The translations under genes and the position numbers were made by a program. Below are positions 1 through 7,343 of a DNA stretch of 15,916 nucleotides, one piece after another; position 1 is the first letter of the stretch, and each line of letters opens with the position of its first letter. Source of the DNA: a bacterium (GTDB lineage: Bacteria > Bacteroidota > Bacteroidia > Bacteroidales > Muribaculaceae). The notes under the pieces are model-generated. The model was not told the origin of the DNA and made no database searches. It was given only the letters and a program-made list of their open reading frames with translations. The DNA is taken from positions 1-15,916 of the forward strand of contig SFTJ01000064.1 in NCBI GenBank assembly GCA_004563195.1. The letters run 5' to 3'.

Positions 1-654
1 GAAGGTCTGTGTGTAGTACGACAGAATGAGGATACCAATCAAGAAGCCGAGGTCGGCAAAACGAGTGGTGATAAACGCCTTCTTCGACGCATGGATAGCT
101 GCCGGGTCGGTGTAATAGAATCCAATCAAAAGATATGACGACACACCCACAAGCTCCCAGAAAATATACATCTGGAAGATGTTAGTGGCAAGCACAAGGC
201 CAAGCATCGAGAAGGTGAAGAGGCTCAAGAACGCAAAATAGCGTTGGAAACCGTGCTTCACACCACCATCAGCCTCGTGGCCGTACTTGATAAGGTGAGC
301 ATCGTCCATATAACCATTACTATAGAGGTGCACCAAGAACGAAATGGTGGTTACCACTATAAGCATCATAGCCGAAATGGGGTCGAGATAGATGCCAAGG
401 TTAATCGAAAAGCCCTCGGCAATCTGAGAGAAGTCGATCCACACAGTGTCGAGCACCTTTATCGGCTCGAGGTTGCCGCTCGCAAAATATGTGAGAGCTG
501 CTGTATATCCTATCACAAGGCATGCGCCAAGTCCGATAGTTCCCAGAGTACCGGCAACTTTCTTACTCAATTTTGTAGTCATCAATCCCAAGAATAAGAA
601 CATTACTATCGGGATGATCAAAATAGCTATTAAATATGAATACTGTCCTGCCAT
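1..654 (-). CDS. nuoL: NADH-quinone oxidoreductase subunit L, N-terminal part (cut by window edge)
   Basis: Membrane antiporter-like subunit of complex I, which carries part of the proton pumping. The 218 visible residues start at the ATG at 654-652 and remain open at position 1, so the C-terminal two thirds lie outside the window. The segment DPISAMMLIVVTTISFLVHL (residues 91-110) and the motif WELVGVSSYLLIGFY (166-180), with the conserved Glu in transmembrane helix 5, are diagnostic for NuoL/ND5. K191/K192 and the TTRFADLGF segment (196-204) also fit the family. The start is chosen because the first helix follows at once (residues 6-24), as in homologues, and no alternative start would keep that helix. 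It overlaps the 3' end of nuoK by 92 nt. nuoM and nuoN presumably follow to the left, beyond the window. Confidence 0.95.
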   Translation of the reverse strand, partial: MAGQYSYLIAILIIPIVMFLFLGLMTTKLSKKVAGTLGTIGLGACLVIGYTAALTYFASGNLEPIKVLDTVWIDFSQIAEGFSINLGIYLDPISAMMLIVVTTISFLVHLYSNGYMDDAHLIKYGHEADGGVKHGFQRYFAFLSLFTFSMLGLVLATNIFQMYIFWELVGVSSYLLIGFYYTDPAAIHASKKAFITTRFADLGFLIGILILSYYTQTF

Positions 655-937
655 ACTCTACATTCTTCACCTTGCGGTAAACATTGATTACGATAGCAAG
701 AGCCAACGCTGTTTCGGCTGCTGCAATAGCTATGGCAAACAATGAGAAGAACATACCTTCCATCTGACCGGGGAACAAGTAACTGTTAAACACCGCAAAA
801 TTGATGTCAACCGAGTTGAGCATCAACTCGAGCGAAATCAAGATTGCAATCATATTCTTGCGGGTGATAAACCCATAAACACCGCAGCCAAACATTATGA
901 GGCTGGGGATGAGATACATTAGCAACGATAATTCCAT
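563..937 (-). CDS. nuoK: NADH-quinone oxidoreductase subunit K with unusual C-terminal tail
   Basis: Small three-helix membrane subunit of complex I, part of the proton pathway. The two buried glutamates expected in this family are visible as E37 in LISLELMLNS and E75 in IAAAETALAL, and the loop FPGQMEGMFF (55-64) is typical. The family is usually about 100 residues; this ORF has 124. The extra part (from about residue 95, VEYGRTVFIF onward) is encoded entirely inside the start of nuoL in another frame and reads as non-membrane, low-conservation sequence. I infer that an ancestral stop codon near the nuoK/nuoL junction was lost or shifted. A frameshift or sequencing error near 650 is the alternative. 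The chosen start places the two Glu residues about 36 and 74 residues in, as in homologues. It lies 9 nt downstream of nuoJ. Confidence 0.93.
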   Translation of the reverse strand: MELSLLMYLIPSLIMFGCGVYGFITRKNMIAILISLELMLNSVDINFAVFNSYLFPGQMEGMFFSLFAIAIAAAETALALAIVINVYRKVKNVEYGRTVFIFNSYFDHPDSNVLILGIDDYKIE

Positions 938-946
938 ACGCTTCTA

Positions 947-1459
947 TTATCTTTTACGGGCTATCACGATGCCACCGATTATACATGCCAACAATAATAC
1001 ACTCACTGCTTCGAATGGCAACAAATAGCCAAACTTGTCGGTGCTAAGCAATGCCGTACCTATCTTTTCGATAGTTACATCGGTTACGCCTAATGAGGCT
1101 GTAACCATGTCGCACTGCTTGAATAGTGCATATCCACACACTAATACTCCGGCTATTGCCGCACTCAAGCCCAGCCAACGCTTCTCCGAAGTCAGCGGCT
1201 GCGACTTTGCATCTGGACGGTGTGTCAGCAAGATTGCAAACACAAAGAGAACCAAGATACCACCGGCATACACAGCTATCTGCACCGCTCCCAAGAACTC
1301 ATAACCCACTTGGAAATAGATTCCCGCAGTGGCGAGCAGCACGAATAGCAGATATGTGGCCGAACGCAATATCTTGCTTGTGGTCACCGTCAGTACAGAA
1401 AATACGATAATCGTCAACGCGATTACCAAATACATAATGATATTTCCTACTGAATCCAT
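947..1459 (-). CDS. nuoJ: NADH-quinone oxidoreductase subunit J
   Basis: Five-helix membrane subunit of complex I. The diagnostic stretch EFLGAVQIAVYAGGILVLFV (about residues 54-73), containing the AVYAGGI motif of transmembrane helix 3, is intact. Helices are also visible at about 7-25, 30-49, 96-113 and 145-166, and the protein ends in a short basic tail (ARKR). The length of 170 aa is normal. It sits 23 nt after nuoI and 9 nt before nuoK, so it is translated from the same message. Confidence 0.95.
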   Translation of the reverse strand: MDSVGNIIMYLVIALTIIVFSVLTVTTSKILRSATYLLFVLLATAGIYFQVGYEFLGAVQIAVYAGGILVLFVFAILLTHRPDAKSQPLTSEKRWLGLSAAIAGVLVCGYALFKQCDMVTASLGVTDVTIEKIGTALLSTDKFGYLLPFEAVSVLLLACIIGGIVIARKR

Positions 1460-1482
1460 ATTATATTGTTATTTCTATTTTT

Positions 1483-2184
1483 TTACGCTTTTGGGGCCTT
1501 CTTTGCCTTGATTACGGCTTGCATGGCTTGAAATTTGCTCATTTCGGGCTGCTCCGACACCATCTTCTCGATTGCGTCGACATCGGCTTGCGCCAATTTC
1601 ACCTTCATGACCTTTCCGCTGGGTGCCTCTACCTCCATTTCCACCTTATCATCGGCTTCTGCTGCTGCAGGCGCTGTGGCTGGTGCCGGTTTGGGCACTG
1701 CCGGCTTTGCTGCCGGGGCCGGGGCCGGGGCTTCCTTCTCCGGCAGGTAGTTAAGTTGCTTTACCAACTTTTCGCGAGTGTAAACCGACTGTTCAAACTC
1801 GTTTGTAAACTTTATTGCCTTTGTAGGGCAGTTAGTTACACATAGCATACAGAAGGTGCAGCTGCCAAGATCGTAGATATATTGGTCGAGCTTCTTCTTT
1901 TTCTTACCGTCGGCGGTGTCCACCATCTTGGTCTTCACCTCGATAGTGCCGTTTGGGCAGCTCATCTGACATATGCCGCACGCTATACACTTGTGTATGC
2001 CCTCGTCATTATAGTCGAATGCAAGAGTTGCTCTAAATCTGTCGGCAATCTTTAGCGTTGCCCTGTTTTCCGGATACTGCTCAGTAACCTTGGGAGTCAC
2101 CAATTCTTTTCCAGTCACCTCAAGACCCTTAACAAGGCTTACAATTGCCTTAAAAAGAGAAGAGAAATACTCCTTAATTGTCAT
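1483..2184 (-). CDS. nuoI: NADH-quinone oxidoreductase subunit I (2x[4Fe-4S]) with Ala/Pro-linked C-terminal extension
   Basis: Peripheral-arm ferredoxin-like subunit carrying clusters N6a and N6b, which pass electrons toward NuoB. Two CxxCxxCxxxC motifs are visible: C66-C69-C72-C76 (CIACGICQMSCP) and C109-C112-C115-C119 (CTFCMLCVTNCP). A lysine-rich loop KKKKK lies at 94-98. The usual bacterial protein ends near residue 150-165. Here it continues to 233 with an Ala/Pro/Lys linker (about 152-176), an acidic and hydrophobic patch (177-188, DDKVEMEVEAP), a segment GKVMKVKLAQADVDAIEKM, and a basic tail (KAKKAPKA). I do not recognise a domain in this extension. It is the first complex I gene after the ATP synthase block, following a 147-nt gap. 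Confidence 0.95.
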   Translation of the reverse strand: MTIKEYFSSLFKAIVSLVKGLEVTGKELVTPKVTEQYPENRATLKIADRFRATLAFDYNDEGIHKCIACGICQMSCPNGTIEVKTKMVDTADGKKKKKLDQYIYDLGSCTFCMLCVTNCPTKAIKFTNEFEQSVYTREKLVKQLNYLPEKEAPAPAPAAKPAVPKPAPATAPAAAEADDKVEMEVEAPSGKVMKVKLAQADVDAIEKMVSEQPEMSKFQAMQAVIKAKKAPKA

Positions 2185-2331
2185 CGATTAATAAAATCTT
2201 AAAATGTTGTTCTACACTTATACAAAAAAATCTGTTTTTGTCTCTCACTCATAATCTACGCCTCGCGACAGGTTGCCCCCGCTTCCTTCACTTTTTTGTT
2301 CCTGCGGAAGCAACCCTCACGCGGTCGTATA
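2185..2331 (-). promoter_or_regulatory. atpG-nuoI junction with inverted repeat
   Basis: This is the largest gap inside the nuo-atp-nuo array. Reading on the minus strand, just after atpG, GGTTGC-TTCC (2317-2308) can pair with GGAA (2288-2285) and GCAACC (2276-2271), leaving a 6-nt bulge. The alternative GCTTCC/GGAAGC pairing also exists. No T-run directly follows the stem, so it does not look like a plain terminator. Further on, CAAAAA and TTTTTTG flank a short loop (about 2221-2240). No good TAnnTTTG promoter element is visible. RNA processing, mRNA stabilisation or translational spacing are possible roles; all are inference. Confidence 0.35.
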
Positions 2332-3219
2332 TTATTTCTCCACTTGGCCGCCCAATATATCGAGCAACTCAGTGGTTATACCCTGCTGGCGTAACTTGTT
2401 GTACTCCAACTGCAGGCTCTCGAGCAGCTTGCTTGCGTTGTCGCTCGCACTCTGCATTGCCATCACTCGCGCTGCATTCTCACTCGCCACGTTCTCGGTA
2501 AACACCTCTTGCATGGTCGACATGATGTGTAGCGGCAAGATACTGTTGAAGATAGCATTCGGACTCGGCTCAAACAAGCACGAAGCATTGCTGTCGGCCG
2601 GTTGCTCGGCTTCTGCACTCAGTGCTTCGTAGCTCACAGGCAGCAATTGGTCATGACTGAGTCGCTGCTTGCTCACCGACTTGAAGTGCATGTACACAAG
2701 GTCCACTTTGTCCACTGCACCGCTCAGAAATGCCGACTTCAACTGCTCAACGAACTCGCCTATCTCGGCATTGCCGCTGCGCGGATGCACGTCCACACTC
2801 TTCACGCTCATGTGGCCGCCCGATATCTTGCGCACTGCTCGCGCCATCTTCTTGCCCACAGGATATACGTCGATGTCCACATTCTCACCGTAGGCCTCTC
2901 TATAACTTGCCATTATGTCGAGAAGCTGCTTGAAGATGTTGATGTTATAGGCACCGCATAGTCCATCGTCTGAACCCAGCACCACCACACCAACGCGCTT
3001 CACATCGCGCTCCACTATAAGCGGTGAGGTGAACTCGCACTCGGTAGCAAGCAAATGGCTTATTACCGACTGCACAAGGCGGCGATAAGGCAATAGTTTC
3101 TTCAATCCCAACTCTGCCTTATGCATCTTGGCGGACGAAATCATCTTCATGGCTCCGGTTATCTTGCCGGTAGATGCCACCGAACCGATTCTTCCTTTTA
3201 ATTCACGTAATGTTGACAT
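2332..3219 (-). CDS. atpG: F1Fo ATP synthase gamma subunit
   Basis: Central rotor shaft of F1. The N-terminal helix MSTLRELKGRIGSVASTGKI with KITGAMKMISSAKM (19-32), and the C-terminal helix ending in ITTELLDILGG (281-291), are the two coiled-coil signatures of gamma. The 295-aa length is normal for the family. It is the last gene of the ATP synthase block, 40 nt after atpA and 147 nt before nuoI. Gamma is last in this block, after the alpha gene, while beta and epsilon lead it; this is the split arrangement common in Bacteroidetes. Confidence 0.97.
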   Translation of the reverse strand: MSTLRELKGRIGSVASTGKITGAMKMISSAKMHKAELGLKKLLPYRRLVQSVISHLLATECEFTSPLIVERDVKRVGVVVLGSDDGLCGAYNINIFKQLLDIMASYREAYGENVDIDVYPVGKKMARAVRKISGGHMSVKSVDVHPRSGNAEIGEFVEQLKSAFLSGAVDKVDLVYMHFKSVSKQRLSHDQLLPVSYEALSAEAEQPADSNASCLFEPSPNAIFNSILPLHIMSTMQEVFTENVASENAARVMAMQSASDNASKLLESLQLEYNKLRQQGITTELLDILGGQVEK

Positions 3220-3259
3220 ATCGCTTGTTTTTTCTTATTCTGTGTATGCGTTGCTGGCA

Positions 3260-4831
3260 TTAATATTTGCTCGCTATCTCACTTGCCACGGCCTTTATCT
3301 TTTCGGTTACATCATCGTTGATGATGCCTGCCTTAAGCTGGTCGAGCACGTCGGCTTGATGCTTGGCATGAAGCAACTGCAAGAACAATTTCTCAAATTC
3401 GGCCACCTTATCGAGTGGTACGCGTTCCAAAAGTCCGTTCACACCGCAGAACACCACTGCCACTTGCTCTTCTACGAGCATCGGCGAGTATTGTGCCTGG
3501 ATGAGCAGACGTTCGTTCTTGCGTCCACGGTCGATGGTGCGCGCTGTTACGGGGTCGATATCGCCACCAAACTTGGTGAACGACTCCAATTCGCGGAACT
3601 GTGCTTGAGCTATCTTCAGCGTACCTGCCACCTTCTTCATCGACTTGATTTGAGCATTACCACCCACACGCGACACCGATATACCCACATTGATGGCAGG
3701 ACGCACGCCCTGGTTGAACAGACCTGACTCGAGGAATATCTGTCCGTCGGTAATCGAAATCACATTGGTAGGAATGTAAGCCGAAACGTCGCCGGCTTGG
3801 GTCTCGATGATAGGAAGTGCAGTGAGCGAACCGCCACCCTTCACCATTGGGCGAAGCACCTCGGGAAGGTCGTTCATCGACTCTGCCACTTTCTGGTTGT
3901 CGATAATCTTGGCAGCTCTCTCAAGCAGACGAGAGTGCAAGTAGAAGATATCGCCCGGATATGCCTCACGACCCGAAGGACGCTTCAAGATAAGTGACAA
4001 CTCACGATAAGCCACGGCTTGCTTCGAAAGGTCGTCGTAGACGATGAGAGCATCGCGGCCCGAGTCGCGGAAATATTCACCTATGGCAACACCGGCAAAT
4101 GGTGCATAGTAGCGCATGGCAGCACTGTCGGCTGCTGTTGCGGCTACCACCACGGTATAAGGCATAGCTCCGTTCACGGTCAATTGGTTTACAATCGATG
4201 CCACGGTCGATGCCTTCTGTCCGATGGCTACATATATACAATACACTGGCTTTCCGGCTTCATAATTAGCCTTCTGGTTGATGATGGTATCGATGGCAAT
4301 GGCTGTCTTACCTATCTGGCGGTCGCCAATGATAAGCTCGCGCTGTCCACGACCTATTGGCACCATCGAGTCGATGGCCTTGATACCTGTCTGAAGTGGC
4401 TGCTTCACCGGCTGGCGGAAGATTACGCCCGGAGCCTTGCGCTCCAATGGCAGGCGTATCAGATTGCCGTCGATAGGTCCCTTGCCGTCGATGGGATTAC
4501 CGAGCACGTTGATTACGCGTCCCAGCAAACCCTCGCCCACGGGAATTGAGGCTATCTGACCTGTGCGACGCACCTTCATATTCTCGTTGATGGAATTCAC
4601 CTCATCGAGAAGGATTACGCCCACATTGCTCTCCTCGAGGTTCATTGCCACACCCGTCACTCCGTTCTCAAATTCCACAAGCTCATTGGCTTGCACATTT
4701 TCGAGACCATAGACGTGTGCCACACCGTCGCCCACTTCGAGCACCGTGCCCACTTCCTCAAACGACACTTTCGACTTTACGTCGTTGAGTTCTTGTTTTA
4801 AAATATCTGATATTTCACTTGGGTTTATCAT
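3260..4831 (-). CDS. atpA: F1Fo ATP synthase alpha subunit
   Basis: Non-catalytic nucleotide-binding subunit of F1, which supplies the arginine finger to the catalytic site on beta. The Walker A motif GDRQIGKT lies at 169-176, the Walker B region appears as DALIVYDDLSKQAVAYRELS, and the family signature with the arginine finger appears as PAINVGISVSRVGG. The length of 523 aa is in range. It starts 9 nt after the end of atpH, so the two are translationally close. Nothing in it is odd; it is a normal, intact subunit. Confidence 0.98.
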   Translation of the reverse strand: MINPSEISDILKQELNDVKSKVSFEEVGTVLEVGDGVAHVYGLENVQANELVEFENGVTGVAMNLEESNVGVILLDEVNSINENMKVRRTGQIASIPVGEGLLGRVINVLGNPIDGKGPIDGNLIRLPLERKAPGVIFRQPVKQPLQTGIKAIDSMVPIGRGQRELIIGDRQIGKTAIAIDTIINQKANYEAGKPVYCIYVAIGQKASTVASIVNQLTVNGAMPYTVVVAATAADSAAMRYYAPFAGVAIGEYFRDSGRDALIVYDDLSKQAVAYRELSLILKRPSGREAYPGDIFYLHSRLLERAAKIIDNQKVAESMNDLPEVLRPMVKGGGSLTALPIIETQAGDVSAYIPTNVISITDGQIFLESGLFNQGVRPAINVGISVSRVGGNAQIKSMKKVAGTLKIAQAQFRELESFTKFGGDIDPVTARTIDRGRKNERLLIQAQYSPMLVEEQVAVVFCGVNGLLERVPLDKVAEFEKLFLQLLHAKHQADVLDQLKAGIINDDVTEKIKAVASEIASKY

Positions 4832-4840
4832 CTCACTATT

Positions 4841-5380
4841 TTAGCTTAGGAGTTTTAAACGCAATTTTTTCAATTCATTCTTAACCGAAGCATCGAGAAT
4901 AACCGAGTCGACCTTTACCACAAAGCCGCCTATCAAGTCGGGGTCGATGCTGGTAGAGATTTCAAGACTGCGGCCATCAAGATATTTCTCGACAGTTGCA
5001 GTTATTTCCTTAATCTGTTTTTCAGGCAACTCGCAAGCTGTCACAATCTCCACCTGCGATATGCCGCACGCCTCGCGATATAATTTCACGTAGGCAAGCG
5101 CCATGGCATGCATCATGGTTATGCGACTGTGCTTGTCGACTAGGAATATGAACTTATCGAGAGAACCGTCCTTTTGAGCTCCGGAAACCTTAAGAAGAAG
5201 TCGTTCCTTGTCGTCGATAGCGATGAAAGGATTGTCGATGGTGGCTTTTAGGCCTTCCACTTGAGCAAAGCATTGCGCCATGCTCTTCATCTGGCCATAC
5301 ACCTCGGCAGCCTCTCCCACCTCACAAGCATGCTTGTAAAGTGCCTTGGCATATCGATTAGGAATCAATCCGTCGTTCAT
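4841..5380 (-). CDS. atpH: F1Fo ATP synthase delta subunit (OSCP)
   Basis: Peripheral-stalk subunit linking the b dimer to the top of F1. The N-terminal segment NRYAKALYKHA (8-18) is the typical OSCP start. The C-terminal segment LIGGFVVKVDSVILDASVKN (149-168) matches the conserved GG(F/L)xxxVxxxxxDxS signature. Length is 179 aa, normal. It is placed between b (atpF, 24 nt upstream) and alpha (9 nt downstream), as expected for an atp operon. Confidence 0.95.
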   Translation of the reverse strand: MNDGLIPNRYAKALYKHACEVGEAAEVYGQMKSMAQCFAQVEGLKATIDNPFIAIDDKERLLLKVSGAQKDGSLDKFIFLVDKHSRITMMHAMALAYVKLYREACGISQVEIVTACELPEKQIKEITATVEKYLDGRSLEISTSIDPDLIGGFVVKVDSVILDASVKNELKKLRLKLLS

Positions 5381-5404
5381 ATTATCACTCTTTTGTTTGG
5401 TTGA

Positions 5405-5902
5405 TTAGTTCTTGTTCTCTACTTCATTCAATAGTTTGTCCACCAGTTTGGTCTGCGCACTCTCGCTGGCAAGGTTTTCTCTCACCACCTTCTCGGCTAT
5501 GCCGAGGGCAAATGCGCTCACCTCTTGGCGCAGCTGCTTTTCCGATGCCTTTCGAGCTTGCTCTATGGCAAGGTTGGCAGCTTCCATCACCTTCTTGGCT
5601 TCCACCGTAGCGGCTGCCTTGGCCTCTTCGATGATTTGGGTCTTCATCTTGTCGGCCTCACGAAGTATTTCGGCTTGTTGTTTGCGGGCCTCTGCTATGT
5701 AACTTGCTGCTTCACTTTTTGCATTGTCAAGCTGTTCCTTAGCATTTTGTGCATAGACCACGCCCTTATCTATCAAGTCTGCTCGCTCCTCGAGCATCTT
5801 TACGATTGCGGGCCACGCGAACTTTGCCAATATTGCGAACAATATCACAAAGGTCACGAACATCCAAAACACCAAACCTAATTCAGGTGTGAAGAGCTCC
5901 AT
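5405..5902 (-). CDS. atpF: F1Fo ATP synthase b subunit
   Basis: Membrane-anchored peripheral stalk subunit. The N-terminus MELFTPELGLVFWMFVTFVI contains the PELG-type motif just before a single transmembrane helix (about 9-28). This is followed by a long charged, alanine-rich coiled coil (about 35-140) that would dimerise, and a C-terminal end that contacts delta. The length of 165 aa is normal. It follows atpE by 15 nt. A single b gene is present, without a b' paralogue. Confidence 0.95.
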   Translation of the reverse strand: MELFTPELGLVFWMFVTFVILFAILAKFAWPAIVKMLEERADLIDKGVVYAQNAKEQLDNAKSEAASYIAEARKQQAEILREADKMKTQIIEEAKAAATVEAKKVMEAANLAIEQARKASEKQLRQEVSAFALGIAEKVVRENLASESAQTKLVDKLLNEVENKN

Positions 5903-5917
5903 AGTCCAACTAATCTA

Positions 5918-6172
5918 TTATAAGAAGTATGCAAGAATACAAACGATTACAGCGAACAAAGCAACACCTTCGATAAGAGCTGCAATAACGATCATGTTAC
6001 TACGAATGTCGCCTGCTGCTTCCGGTTGGCGTGCGATTGCTTCCATAGCCGATGCACCAATTTTACCAATACCAATACCTGCACCGATTGCTGCGATTGC
6101 TGCACCAATACATGCTGCTGCCTTTGCAAGGGCTGCACTTGCAGCTGCTTGCGCTAAAATTAATCCTAACAT
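5918..6172 (-). CDS. atpE: F1Fo ATP synthase c subunit (proton-type ring)
   Basis: Two-helix proteolipid that forms the rotor ring. The 84-aa protein has a glycine-rich first helix (GAGIGIGKIG, 30-39), the polar loop ARQPEA (47-52), and the ion-binding carboxylate E68 in ALIEGVALF. The residues that make sodium-type rings are absent: the Gln of GxGQG is Ile here, and the Ser after the ion-binding Glu is Gly. I therefore infer proton coupling. It lies 88 nt after atpB, behind an A-rich untranslated stretch likely to raise its translation, which fits the need for many c copies per enzyme. Confidence 0.97.
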   Translation of the reverse strand: MLGLILAQAAASAALAKAAACIGAAIAAIGAGIGIGKIGASAMEAIARQPEAAGDIRSNMIVIAALIEGVALFAVIVCILAYFL

Positions 6173-6260
6173 AGTAATTATTATTTTTTAGTTATTTATT
6201 TTGTTTTATTTTCTCTGTTGTTTTTTGTTGTAGTTTTTTAGTTTTTGTGGGAGAGGGTGA
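6173..6260 (-). promoter_or_regulatory. A-rich leader before atpE
   Basis: On the message strand this 88-nt gap is strongly A-rich (runs such as AACAACAGAGAAAATAAAAC and AACTAAAAAATAATAATTAC) right up to the atpE ATG. It has no Shine-Dalgarno-like purine box and no hairpin. Bacteroidetes genes commonly rely on A-rich, unstructured leaders in place of a Shine-Dalgarno. I infer a translation-enhancing region that raises c-subunit output relative to its neighbours. Confidence 0.4.
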
Positions 6261-7331
6261 TTATGCTTCGGCCTCGCCGTGGCCCTCATGCGGGTCGCAC
6301 ACTGCCATCGATATAAACAGCGTGCTCAGCATGGTGAACACAAACGCCTGGATAAAGCTCACAAGCGTGTCGAGAAGGAGCATAAAGAGCGAAAACAGCA
6401 CCGAGAACACGGTTATACCGCCGGTAACTGCCGGTCCGAACTTTGCAAATATAAATATCAGCAATGTCAGCACGATTACTATCATGTGACCACCCATCAT
6501 GTTGGCAAACAAACGTACGCACAAGGCTGCCGGCTTGGTAAACACGCCAAACACCTCGATGGCTTGCATTATTGGCAACGGACACTTCAGCCAGATAGGC
6601 ACATCGGGCCAGAAGATTTCTTTCCAGTAATGCTTGTTGCCTCGCAAGTTGGTGATAAAGAATGTGCACAGAGCGAGCACCAATGTCACTGCCACGTTGC
6701 CGGTAAGGTTGGCTCCACCCGGGAATATTACCACCAAACCCAGCAAGTTCATCACAAAGATGAAGAAAAAGGCAGTGAGCAGATATGGCGCATAGGTCTT
6801 AGCCTTACTGCCCAATGTGGGGCGTATCACGCTCATATACATAAACTCTACCAGGAACTCAAACGAAGCGGTCCACTTGCGTGGTGCCTTCATATTGTGC
6901 TTCTTATACCAGCGTGTCACACTCAAGCCTATCAATATCACCACCAGAGCAGCTATCCACAGGGCAGCCACGTCCTTGGTTATCGAGAGGTCGAGCGGAC
7001 GATATTGCACGCCGTTTTGCTCGCCCACTACCTTGCCGCTGTAGTCACCTCCGTGAGCTATGTAGAAGCCCTCGTAGGTAGCTCCGTCGTTCAGACGGTT
7101 AGAGCTGAAACAGTGCCAACCGCCTTCGCAGTCGCGCACTATCACCGGCAATGGGATGCGCTGACTATGAGAGAAAGGCACTTCCCACCCATAAGCATCG
7201 CCCAAGTGATGGAAGATGATTTCTTTGGGATTGAAGTCTTCACCCTCGCCTTCGGTCACGGCTGCTTGTGCCGGCATGGTCATCACCATTGCCGCCAGTG
7301 CCATAACTAATGTGAGCAGAACTTTCTTCAT
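6261..7331 (-). CDS. atpB: F1Fo ATP synthase a subunit with signal peptide and periplasmic N-terminal extension
   Basis: Stator membrane subunit that forms the proton half-channels against the c ring. The essential arginine is R273 in KPAALCVRLFANMMGGHM (266-283), and the last helices contain the SFIQAFVFTMLSTLF segment with the conserved Gln. At 356 aa it is about 90-100 residues longer than the E. coli protein. The extra part is N-terminal: a signal peptide (1-23, cleavage likely after AQA) and a roughly 95-residue periplasmic segment (24-118) with two cysteines (C68, C74) that could form a disulfide. Such extensions occur in Bacteroidetes AtpB. It follows atpC by 12 nt. No AtpI-like gene lies between them. 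Confidence 0.96.
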   Translation of the reverse strand: MKKVLLTLVMALAAMVMTMPAQAAVTEGEGEDFNPKEIIFHHLGDAYGWEVPFSHSQRIPLPVIVRDCEGGWHCFSSNRLNDGATYEGFYIAHGGDYSGKVVGEQNGVQYRPLDLSITKDVAALWIAALVVILIGLSVTRWYKKHNMKAPRKWTASFEFLVEFMYMSVIRPTLGSKAKTYAPYLLTAFFFIFVMNLLGLVVIFPGGANLTGNVAVTLVLALCTFFITNLRGNKHYWKEIFWPDVPIWLKCPLPIMQAIEVFGVFTKPAALCVRLFANMMGGHMIVIVLTLLIFIFAKFGPAVTGGITVFSVLFSLFMLLLDTLVSFIQAFVFTMLSTLFISMAVCDPHEGHGEAEA

Positions 7332-7343
7332 AATCTTTTAATA

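Noticed and set aside
1483..1740. NuoI C-terminal extension as a lipoyl or biotinyl carrier domain, suggested by the Ala/Pro linker
   Set aside because: The expected lysine motif (such as EAMKM or DKA-type) is absent; only the linker composition is similar.
2185..2240. Possible promoter for nuoI (TTTTTTTG about 21 nt before TAAGATTTT)
   Set aside because: The second element does not match TAnnTTTG, and it lies so close to the start codon that the transcript would be leaderless; not supported.
5918..6172. Sodium-dependent c ring
   Set aside because: The Gln and Ser ligands of sodium-type c subunits are replaced by Ile and Gly; only the carboxylate E68 is present.
6279..7310. Plus-strand frame of 343 codons opposite atpB
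   Set aside because: Antisense shadow of atpB, with no membrane, signal or domain pattern of its own.
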